This document shows positions 35,501 through 47,500 of a stretch of DNA of 64,000 nt, piece by piece. The notes beneath the pieces are model-generated. The model saw only the letters and a program-made list of their open reading frames with translations, searched no databases and had not been told where the DNA came from. The position numbers and the translations under genes were made by a program. The stretch covers positions 3,382,844 through 3,446,843 of the forward strand of contig JABAKD010000029.1 in the NCBI GenBank assembly GCA_012845835.1, written 5' to 3'. The stretch comes from Undaria pinnatifida. Its lineage: Eukaryota > Sar > Phaeophyceae > Laminariales > Alariaceae. Every line of letters starts with the position of its first letter. Positions within the stretch are counted from its first letter, which is position 1.

Positions 35501-38500
35501 CAAGGCGATGTAAAAAAACAAATAGAGTGTTTGCGAAAATACGTTTCTAAAAATTTACTTGCCTTCCGCTAAAAAAAGTAAATTGCCTTCCCACCGAGTT
35601 TTTGGTGTGTTTGCGCTAGCGGTAAACAAAATCCTGCAGGCGACGCCTCCGAAATTTAAAAGGGAAACGGGGATGTGCGCGATTGTAATATACGTACGAG
35701 TACATACAGCAGCAGTACGAGTACTCGCTGTACGTACTCCAGTCTCGAGCCTCTCGTTCCAGGTGCAGCATACCTGGTACACGGTATAATACATGCAAGC
35801 ACCCAACAGACTACAAATCAGAGGTATGGGGGTCTGTCTATACGTACAGCAGCAGCAGTACGAGTTACTGCTGTATAGTACTATACGATACGAGTATTCG
35901 TTGTACGTACTCGAGTCTCGAGCCTCTCGTTTCAGGTGCAGCAGTACCTGGAACACGGTACATGCAAGCACCCAACAGACTACAAATCAGAGGTATGGCG
36001 GTCTGTCTCGCGCGTAAAAACTCCTTGTGAGCAGGGACTACCTCATTACACGTGCTACAAGCAGAACAACGCCTTCCTCATGCGACGGAAGGGAAGGCGA
36101 AGCGCAGTTTCCCCATGGAACGTGACCTGTTATTGCGAAGCACCACCCTGCGAAGAATCCGCAGTGCACGCAGCGGTTTAGGGCAGAGGAGTTTCCGCTC
36201 CTCTGCCCTAAACCAAAAGTCATGCCACGCTTCAGTCGCGGTGATGTTGGAGAAGCGCGGTGGCTGCTGTCGCACAGATGGACCGATACGAGTCCTATCT
36301 TGCCAGATGCGGCACACGATAGCCGCAATCAAGGCGCGTGGTGTCGCTCTCTGCGTTGAGGCTCCCCCCGCGTGCGTTCGACTCCGCCAGCTGCGAGAAG
36401 TTCACCACAGCTTGCAGCAAGCGCTGAACCCTTGGTCACGGACGCAGAGGGCAGCAACAGACGGTTCATCACCGGCCTGATGCATATCTCTGATGTTACG
36501 CCTGCGCGACATGCTCAGGGTACTACCCTCTCCATCCTCCGTGCGTTCGTTGCTTGTGCTGCTGCTGTGCAAACAGCGGTGCTTGTCCTGTTTGTCCCGT
36601 GGTTGGGGCACTATTAGGCCCTTGCAGAGGCGTTCTGCCTCGGACAAATGCTCGGTGCGTTGTAGGCCAATAAAACAGAGAGACAAAAATTAGCGCAACT
36701 TTTGATCAAAACCTACCTTCGATGAAGTACATTTTTGCCTTTTTTTCAGAAATTTACCGCAAATCTTACCTTCGGGATAATTTTTGAACAAGTAAATTTC
36801 TAAAAACGTACTTTCGCAAACACACAAATATCGAAAATAAACTATCCAAACTATTAGTGTACGACTGCCTGTGGACCCTTCTTTTTACATAAATATTTCG
36901 GAACTGTCCAATTGTTCGGAAAAAAATGGATTTCAGGCGGTAATCTTGGCCACCATCTTAGATCTGAAGCGGCGAGATTTCGCGTACTCTACACACAACG
37001 TTCGACGAAATCAACGGCATCGTCTTGAAAATTGAACGTGGCGAGCTCGTTAGGGGCTCCGACCCACCCTTGGCGTACAGTGGTCGCACTACGGCCAGTG
37101 ATGTGTGGCGGGGGTCGACCAGGCTTCGGTTAAACATGTTTTGGGTGGCTGGTGTGTCGAAAGCAGAGACAAGAACTCTCGATCGGCCCCCAACGGGCAA
37201 ACGATGGAATTTTGAACAGATTTGGCAGCATGCCATAGGACACCGCGGGCAACCTCTCGCTCCCCTAGAGCATGGATCAACGTTATCTCTTCGGCGCTGT
37301 CACCTACATTTATACGGCCTTGTCCGGACGAAGAGGGCTGATCGTAGGTTGTTTCTATCTCGAGGTCGAGTGTCAATCGTGGTTTTGTTGGACATCATCG
37401 ACCGAGGCGTAATGAAAATTGATGGAGTGCGACGCTTGACCAAAAATAACTGAAATAATCATTATTGATATTTTTTTCCCCTGCAGCGACGGTGCAAAAA
37501 CCTCTTCAGCAAAACAACAAAAAGGATAAAAAACTTGGAACATGATTAGTTCAACATGCCCTTCTTTGTCCAACGTTGTTGAATCTTTTGCTAGATCGTG
37601 TTGGTTTTGTTGAACGTTGTTGATGTTTGATCTTCGTTTTGATTTTGGTTGGTTTTGTTTCTTTGGGCGGGGGTGAAGAGGGGGTGGGGGAGGGGTCGGG
37701 GGAAAGAGCGGGAGGGCATGGGGGGGGGGGGGTGGGGGGGGGTGACGCGTGAAAGTCGCCCGTGTGCGACTGTGTTGGATTAACTGCACGTGGGCTTAGG
37801 CGATGAAAGGGCAGAAGGCTCAGAGCCATGTAGTCTTTCCCCTTCAGCTCGAAAGCTCTTGCGCGGGTCGATCTGGTTCGATTCCGTTCGGTCCGGTTCG
37901 GTTCGGTTCGGTTCGATTCGGTTCGAAACTTCCGTTCGGTTCGAAACTTTCGTTCGATTCGGTTCGAAACTCAAAGACGTGTTGTTGTTTCAACGGCGCG
38001 ATGTTGTTCGAATTTTTCGCGATGTAGAAATAGCTACGGGATTCGGGTACTTTCGATTCCCCGTCCACCCCAACCCCCATCCCCGACCCCTTCCCCGTCA
38101 CCGGCCCCGGCCCCTACCCCCACCCACCACACGCCACTCCCCCACACCCCACACCCCCACACCCTCCCCCCCTCCCGGGGTTTACGTATTTTAGGCCTTC
38201 CCGATGGACCAGTGGGCACCTTGGTTGAACCTCGCCAACTGTATGACCGACTCTACACCCCCACCCCCTCCCCTCCTCCCGGGGTTTCCGTTTGTTAGGC
38301 CTTCCCCGATGGACCAAGGGGTCCCCGGGTTGAACCTCGCCAACTGCATCACGGAATCAGTCGTTATCCCACCCCCATCTCCCCCAACCCCCACAGCTAC
38401 CCCCATCCCCCCACCCCGCCCCTACCCCAATCCTAACCCCGATCCCCCCCGCCGCCGCCTCCACATATCGCGGGGTTTCCATCAACAGGCCTTACCCGAT

Positions 38501-41500
38501 GGACCAGCGGGCACCCTGGCTGAACCTAACGAACTGCATGACCGACTCAGTTCTAGAACGGTGTGGGGTGCCCATAGGGGCTAAGGTGCTCGCGGGTTCG
38601 TCTGCGGCCGAGGAAGGGGAGCCGGGGGGACTCAACTCTCCGCCCGGAAACGATGGCGCCGGGAGACGGAGCGCGGGGGGGGGGGGGGGCTGGGATGGAA
38701 ATTGTGCCGCATTTCCCTCATGTGGGCAGGGTGGCACATTTTTGCCAGCTTCCGGTAAGGATGGGAGGAGATGGGGAGGGGGGGGGGCAAGATGTGTGGG
38801 GGGGGGGGGGGGGGGGGCGTGCTCATTTTTTGTTGAGCTTACTAATTTGACCATTGTCCACGCATCCCTTTTGAGACGGGGCACAGCGGGGGAGGGAGAC
38901 GGGTACTCGCTTGTTGAGGGAAGGGGGAATTGTGGCCATTATCTGTATCCCCTAGGACGTATTCTCGCTACTATCTAGTGTACGAAACTTCTCGATGTCA
39001 CGTTCGTGTAGATTCCTCGTCTCCTTCTCCAACACCCCCCGTTCCTCCATGCGTTTCCCGGAACAGGGGCGGTCAGCGACGCGTTCCTCGCTCGACAGCT
39101 CGGCGGGTGCGGCCTCAGGGGAACCGATTGACCCCCAACGTCTGACGAAGATAAATATGGACGGAAGCGAAGCGCTGCGCGGGTTGATCGCGTCCACTTT
39201 CAGAGGCGCCTGGGTGAGTCATGGTGGTGCCATATGACGGGGAGGACGCGGGGCAGGGGGGGGGTTAGAAGGTGGCGTGGTCTCGATAAACGTGTTTTAC
39301 ATTACTCGTAGACGGTTGGTTGTACCGGATTTCTCGTGTGGTTGGTTGATATCTCGGGGTCTCGCGAGAGTTAATGATGGCTCTGACCTAGAGGTGCTCA
39401 AAACTGGTGCTTCCTTTGTTGGCAAATTGATGGATATTGTATCTTTTTTTTTTGTCCACCATCGTTTTCCGTTTGTTTTTTAGCTAGAGTTGAAAAAGAA
39501 GTGCACGTTGTGAATGATGCGCCTGCATTAGCTAACCTAGAAGTGCTGAACGACGGTGCCTCCTTCGTCCGTCGCCGCTTGTCGGTTTTCTAGGACAACT
39601 ACTGTAGTTTTCGGTCGGGTGGTGGTGTAGTGCCCAGCTAACGGGCGTGGTCTTATACAATATACACCAGCATGATAAGCTACGAACGCGCGAGTCAGGT
39701 GCAAAAGCGCTTCGCAAATCACCGCGGGAATTAAATGTAATACCTAGCCATTTTCACAGTCAGCCAGCTCACTACGTTGTCGGGTTCTTTTCTGTTGTCC
39801 GTGCATTGTGCAGACGGAGCTCCTGGGCGAGCTGCAGCTTTCCTTCGTGCTGTTCGTGTCCCTGTCGTCGCTCAGGGGGTTTCGACACTGGCAGGCGTTG
39901 TCCGCTTTGCTCTGCCGATGCGGGGATGCTCTGGCAACCGACCCCGCCTTGTTCACGGCCTTCATTCGAGTGAGTGCGGGGGTAATTTACGTAGGTATAT
40001 ACCGGGACTTATGACGGGCCGGATCACTTCTCGAGGGCCGAATCGGGCGAGGGTGACTCGACCAGACTAGACGCGTGGTATTTGAAAACCTCCTGACCCA
40101 ACCCGACCCGACCCGACCCGTGTTATTATCGAAAACCTGCTGACCCGACCGGACTCGACCCGCAAGTTTATAAGACCAATCTCGACCCGATCCGTGGACC
40201 GGATCTTTTCCCGTGAAAAATCCTGGTGTTTGACGCTCTGGACAGAAGTTTAGGGAACAATTGATATTCATGACAGTACCCGAACGGTCCTTATGCTTTT
40301 GTGTGGAACGTGGTGTAACTTGCCAGCTACTATCGAGTCATGCCGCTGTATCGGGGTTTCCTACCGTATTTGGCCTGAGATTCGCCCCGGGTGATATTGA
40401 TCATAATTGGGTTACGGGTCTTTTTTTTGTTACCAAGGCGGTATCTAACGACCCCCGGTGATGGACTGGACCCTTCGTTTTTTTTTTTTTTTTCATCAGG
40501 CGGACGGGTTTCCTGCGGTGGGGTGGTATCTCACATAAGGGGGTCTCTTGGACAAAATGCGGCAATGTTTCTTAGAATCGTATTGTAGCGTGTTGGCTTG
40601 CTGATTGGCTGGCTGGCTGGCTGGTTGGCTGATTGGTTGGGTGGCTGATTGATTGGTTGGTGCGTTGGTTGGTCGGTTGGTTGATTGGATGGTTGATCGG
40701 ATGGTTGGTTGGTCGGTTGGTTGGTTGGTTAGTTGGTTGATGGGGTGGTTGGTTGGTCTGTTGGTTGGTCTACTGGTTCGTTATTTGATTGGCCGGTTTA
40801 TTGATTCCTTGCTTGCTGTGTTGGTTGGTTTCTGGTTATTTAAGTGGTTGATTGGCCAGTGATTTGATTGGCTGTTTACATGGCAGCGCATCGGGGGTTG
40901 GGAATTGGTTGGTTGATTGACTTTTTGATTGGTTGGTCGGTTGGTGTGTAGGTCGATTAGCTGGTTATTGTAGTCGGTCAGAGCCTTTTTCGGAACCCTC
41001 GAACGCTGTTTTGCCGGCAAGAACAGCAACTTGCTCGGTCTCGCCGCGCGGTGGACCTATGCTCCCGGTCTCGAAACTACCTCCCGGCATGTCCCCAGAC
41101 TCGTCGCCCCGTCCCCACCGGTCCCATTCATGACGTCATATTTCCCCCATCCACACCACCACTCGCAGCCCCACCCCTACCCCCACCCCTACCCCGATCC
41201 TTACCCCTACCCCCAACCCCCTCGCCATTATCCCCATCCCGGCCCCGACCCTTACCCCGCCCCTACCCCCAACCCTACCCTACCCCCGACCCCGCCCTAC
41301 CCCTACCCCTACCCAACCCCCACCCCTACCCAACCTCTTTCTTGTTTTGCTCTTCTTTTTTTTCTCACACTTCTACTTTCCAGCTTCTGGACAAGGCGTG
41401 GTCACAGGTGTCGTCCCTTTTCCCCCCCGGTTCTTGCCTTTCAATTTTTATCGCGCATAGGGTTCATCAATCCCACTGCTCGTCGATTTTTCATCGAGTG

Positions 41501-44500
41501 TTGCTAACTCACGCTCTCGCGCTTTCCGCAAGTTAATTTGCCCACAAGAAAACAGTCCCTGCCAATTTATACGAGTGTGCACTCGGCGGGGCTCGAGCTC
41601 ACGAAACAGACACATACCATGCTCGAGGATCACCTGATACGCCACCGGGGCGACCGGCTATTATACTCTACTCCTACCCAACCCCCACCCCTACCCAATC
41701 CCTACCCCTGCACCGCCCCTCTACCCCTAGCCTACCCCAACCCCTACTGTACCCCCACCTCTACCCTCACATCTCCACCCCTAACCCCACCCCTACCCTC
41801 ACCCCCATACCCATATCCCTACCCCGCCCTACCCCTTTCCCTAACCAACCTTCTCCCCTACCCAGCCCCCACCGCTACCCAGCCCCCACCCCTACCCAGC
41901 CCCCACCCCTACCCAGCCCCCACCCCTACCCAACTACCCAACCCCCACCCCTACCCACCCCCTACCCCTACCCAAATCCCACCCCTACCCAACCCCTACC
42001 CCTACCCAACCCCCACTCCTACCATACCCCCACCCCTACCGTACCCCACCTCTACCCCCATGTCTATCCCCACCCCTAACCCCGCCCCTACCGCCACCCC
42101 TATTCCCATATCCCTACCCTCACCCCTACCCCCACTTCAACCCCCGTGATTACCTTCTTTTTTTTCCGACTCTGGGCAGATGCTCCACGCTCACCTCAAA
42201 CTGGTTCCCGAGGATTTCTTCGACGTCGAGCTGTCCAAGGATAACTTCTTGGTGCCGTGCTTGTCCGCCTTGCTTCAGGTACGGGTTCCAAGCCCCCCAC
42301 ATTTCCGTTTCCCCGGCCCTACTCCGCCTCTCTTTCGTGTGGCGTGTAACGCGTTGCTCCGTAAAAGGCCCCGCGAACGAACGAGCACCGCTTGTTGCCA
42401 TTACCCCTTACACCACTGCCACCACCATCATCGCCACCCCGAAGGTGGACACGGCGGTGGTGGAGTCGGCAGAGGCGCCGCAAGATCAGCAGGCGCGCTT
42501 TTTATGGCCCTCCAACTTGACGAGTTTTTGTAGTAGTATTCTCTATTGGGGCAACATGGACCTATGGACTGACTGCTGCTATTCAGGGTGCCTCTGGCTC
42601 TGTAATGGTCACTCGTACAAGGACTGCTTGGATATTACACGTCTGGTGTTAGTTGTGTGCTGTCCCCCTCACCCCTTCGGACAGGAGGAGGGGCGGCGCC
42701 GTTCGTTCAGGCAGGCGATAACGCCTGCCAGCTATAAAGGAGACAAGTGCCATGAAAAAAATAAAATAAAATAACATCCAAGAGGGGATACCATGACATT
42801 TTTTTGTTGTTGCTGTTGATGAGTTGCAGCAGTGGCCGACACGTGTCGTGGAGATTCAGTCGTATTTTTCTGGTACTTTTTCGCGGCTCCTAACGTAATG
42901 AGGAGCTCTATCCCCCCCCCTAACCCAGCCAGCTGATTTTGAGAAAAAAACATGAAAGTACAGCCCGAATGGAAAATCTCAATGATAAAGGAATGCAAAA
43001 ACGAAAAAAAGTGCCAAAAAAAAATAAAATGGCATTACACAATGTTGATTTTTAAGAAAAAAACGAAAAGCAACCCGATGAAAAATCTCAAATAATGTAG
43101 GTATAACAAAACGAAAAAAAAATGCCAAAAAAAAATGTGACATTACGATGATTTTGAGAACAATGAAAACTGCAACCCGAATAAACAATCTCAAAATATA
43201 TTCGTAGGTATAACAAAACGAAAAAAACGGCGAAGAAAATAAAAATGACTTTTACGACGATTTTGAGAAAAAGGAAAACTGCAACCCGAATAAGCAATAT
43301 CAAATAATGTTCGTAGGTATAACCAAACGAAAAAAAATGCGAAAAAAATGCGTTTACGACGATTTTGATGAAACTGAAAACTGCAACCCAAATAAGCAAA
43401 CTCAAGATCTATTCGTAGATACAACAAAACGAAAAATAAATGCGAAACAAAAAAAAGGATTTGGGAGTCTCGAAACTCGAGATATATTTTTGCCAAAAAG
43501 TAGTATCTTATACCTCTATTTTTCGTAGCAGGCATGGGATACCCCGATGTAAGAGCGCCCCCCCCGTGACGAAATCGAAACAGGCGTTCTTAACTACGCA
43601 TTGATCTTGTCTTATAGTAGGCCATATATGGCTGTTGAGTGTGGTGAGACGTTCCGATTTTTTACCGCTCTAAAGTCCCTAGTACTCTCAAAGTGCCGAT
43701 TTTGACCGCTCTTAGCCCTTTTGGGACCCGTTCGTAAAAATAACTGAAAGCGACGAACGCCATCTCATCGAAAGCTTCTCGGAAAAGCTTGAGGCAATCC
43801 GAGTATCGCCATGCCCCACGCTTTGTGCCTCACTGCTTCCTGCATTCGTTGCAGTTGGAACGCATCTCTTCCACCAACAACAGCTATCGATAGACCAGGA
43901 TTGCTTCACGTGGCCGATGCTGTAATCGGCAGTTTTCTTCGTTAATTTTTTCGTCTCAAGCCTCAGAAAGGTCAAGTCCCGAAAGCTCATTGTTTTGGCG
44001 GATTTGACCGCTCTTACGCTCGGAATGCCCTTATCTTGGGGCTTCTCTTGAGTCGAGGTAACCCACGGTAGCCCTTTTGGTACCGGGATATATCGGGCAA
44101 ATAAATAAACGATGGGCTAGGTGTTTTCGGTTGTCTATGAGTTTGAGCGCGCAGTTCCAGCAGTATCGTGATATGAGTATCATGCTGTGCCGGTGTCGTA
44201 TGGCTCCCTTGCGTTATCACCCACCAACGAAGAAGTTCATGCTCCCCCCTCCCTCCCTCCCTCTCTCCCTCCCTCCCTCTCTCCCTCCCTCCGATTTTTG
44301 TTTGCGATTTATCCGCTCGTGTCAACGGCTTTTTTAAACAATCAACAGAACGTCCTGCCAGACAAGTCCCTGGCTCCCAAGCTAGCGGACGCCGGCAAGA
44401 GACTCCTCAAGTTTCTTCGACAGAGGTTCGGGCTGTTTACGCCAGACGGGGGGGATCCATCATCACAACCGTCCTTACCGTCACCATCACCATCACCAGC

Positions 44501-47500
44501 TCCGCCGCCACCGCCGCCGCAGCAGCAGCAGCAGCAGCAGCCGCTGCCGCTGCAGTCGCAGTCGGTGGCCGCGCAACGAGAACGAGCCGCTGTTGGGGTA
44601 GTGGTGCCGGCGCGGGCGCGGGGGGGAGTGGCGGGAAGGCCAAAATCGGAACAGGGAGAAGAGGAGGAGGAGGAGGAGGGGGGGGGGGGGCTGAGCTTGA
44701 TGCAACTCGAGCTCAGCGAAGAGGATCTGCCCGCTGTAGTGCCGTACGAGGAGGTGCGTGCGGCCGGTGGCAAGGGCCGGGGAGATAGGGAGGGGATTGG
44801 CGGGGGGGGGAGCGGGACTCTGTGTGGTTGGAGTAGGGGACAATGGCGCATTTGTCGCGGTCGTTTTCGCCAGCAAGGTGCTTCCTTTCCTTTTTGCTGT
44901 TCTTTTTTTTTTTTTTTTGCTCGTTCTCCTTCGTAGTTCGTCCCCGCCCCACCCTTTTACGACGTGCTTTGTCTTGCCCGTTGTCCTTCGTATTTTCCCC
45001 TCCACCCCCCCCGGTCCGACCCCTAAAGTTTGTTTCCGACTCATGTGGTGGCTGGTGGTGGCCTGAGCGACTGTAGTTTCGCTTCTATGTATGTGTCGTT
45101 CACCGTGTGGCATTCGGCCGCGATAAGGGCTACCCGACACCTCTCGCGACGTGATAAACCCGATCTCAATTTCGTCTTGGCCGCTCGCGCTTTTTCTCGG
45201 CCGACGCGCGCTTTTATTTTTTTGCAAGCAAAGGAAGCATTCACGGCCAACGTCCGAACCCGGTGCTAGCCCCGTTGCTGGTGCTACTGTCTACTCCCGC
45301 TCGCTCGCGCGCCGGGTGATGAAGATGTTCGGCGGCGAAGCCCCTTAGCTTCGTTTTTTTTCACGCAGCTTCTTCTCTCGGCCATTACATTTTTTTTGCG
45401 TTTAGCAAACAAAAGCAAGTAAAAATGACTTGACACCGTTCGAACCCCGTTTGCTACTCCGGTGGTCCTGCTGCTGCCGGCTCCCGCTCGCGCTAGGTGC
45501 TGAGGGTGTTGGGCGGGGAAGCCATTGGCGGCTCGGACGCGCACGCGCAGACGGCCGTGCACCAACAAGGCCTGCCGACTCCTGCAACTCCCTCCGAGAT
45601 CGGCGAGATGCCCGATGTGGGTCCTGCAGAGCGAGAAGGTGTGACAGCGCTCTACGATAGAGGTAGCAATTTTCGTCTGAAATTGTTTTCTGAATGCCGG
45701 GGCTCCTTAACCCAAAATCGTCGGAAAAAAAATAAATAATAGGCCCCTTTTTTTGTTGCCGTGATTCTCGTTGTGCGTGTACCTCGAGGGCCATGGGAAT
45801 TTTGCTTTTCACCAAATTTAGTTTTGTGAGAGAGGTCCTGTAAACCCCTTCAGAGCCCCCAAATCCCTCCCTATGCTAAATTTGAGTAAATTGGTTCCAA
45901 AAAGGGTTTCCAGTAGTGGAGGCGTTAACCCCTTTAGAGCCCCAAATTCCCTCCCTATACTACCTTCAAATAAATTTTTAAAAAAGAAGGGTTTCCAGTA
46001 GTGAAGGCGTTAACCTATTAGAGCCACAAATTCCCTCCCTATACTACCTTCAAGTAAATTTGTCTCCCAAAAAGGGTTTCCGATATTGAAGGCGTTAAGC
46101 TCCCAAATTGGAGAACCTCAGAAGAAAAGATAATCGTTGGAAATAGGCCATATTTTTTTGCATGATGCTCGTTGTGTACCTCAAGGCCATGGGATTTTTC
46201 ATCCGGTAGCAGTTTTATTTTTCTCCAATTTAGTTTTGTGGGAGAGGTCTTAACCCCCTTTAGAGCCCAAAAATCGCTCCCTATACTAAATTCAATTAAA
46301 TTTGTCCCCAAAAAAAGGGTTTCCAGTAGTAAAGGCGTTAATCCCTTCAAAGCCCCAAATTCCCTCCCTATACTAAATTCAAGTCAATTTTCCCTCAAAA
46401 TGGGTTTCCTGTAGTGAAGGCGTTAACCCCTTTAGAGCCCAAAAATCCCTCCCTATACTAAATTCAAGTAAAATTGTCCCCAAAAAGGGTTTCCAGTAGT
46501 GAAGGCGTTAAGATCCCACACCTCTAGAGCCCCAAAACCCCTCCATTGCAAGAACTTATCTAATGCAAGTGGGTGATCGCCCCTCATCTTGCTATACGAG
46601 GGGGTCCTCAGCTGACGCGTGCTACAATAGGGGTGTGCCACATTTTTTCCTGAGGTTCCTCAGTTTGGGAGCTTGAGACCTGTCCCTCCCACGACCCACG
46701 GATAGAACCAAACCATCAACGCGTTGCGAGTCCAAGGAGCAAATCCATCACCCCCTTATTGCTACACGCGCATGCCATGTGAAAACATTTTATACCATCC
46801 CCGTATCCTAGATCTTACGTCTTGCTAGGCTCTCGGGGCATACCATAACACTCACGTACGATGAGATGTGTGCCATGTAACTCGCCCAACAACCTCAGCT
46901 GATCCGCAATTGAAGAGACCCCCCCCCCCCACTGGCGTATATTGTACTTGGTATATTTAGGTTGGGTTGTCGTCGGTTGGCAACGACACTAGTTGTAAAA
47001 CTTGCCGCTCACAACACGAGCTAGACCACCAGTTTTTGTTTGTTTTTGGCGGTCGATCACAGCTGGCGGTCGAGTTAGATAATATGTGCGGGGTGGAGGC
47101 CTTTTACTCCGCACAAGGGGAATGATCGTGTGTATCACGCAGTGTCGATGGTAAGGCACCCACGAGGCAGTTACATACAGTACTCCCATTGCTGTCTCTG
47201 GGAGTGGCCATACCGGAAATTAGATGAATTCATTGAAGAACTCATGGAAGCTGTCATCCACATGCAATTGGTCAGTCCGCCTCACAAGCGGTTCTTAGTA
47301 GGATGCAGCTCACCCTTCATGCGACTCACCAAGCACCTCACGGCGCTTCGCGCGTGGTGCAAGCAATGCCTGCCTGGTCGGTGAAAACCCGACGTGCTCC
47401 GTCCCGGCATTGTAGGAATGCGAAGTCTATGGTGATACGACTACGACCATGCATGAATATCGAGTACACCCGCCCTTCCCCCCCCCCCCCCCCCCGTCGT

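Noticed and set aside
41538-42149. 203-codon Pro/Tyr-rich frame
   Set aside because: It is the CCCCTACC repeat in AAR2 intron 6.
42979-43535. Hydrophobic minus-strand frames resembling membrane proteins
   Set aside because: They are an A-rich 110 bp tandem repeat read on the other strand. The hydrophobicity comes from T-rich codons.
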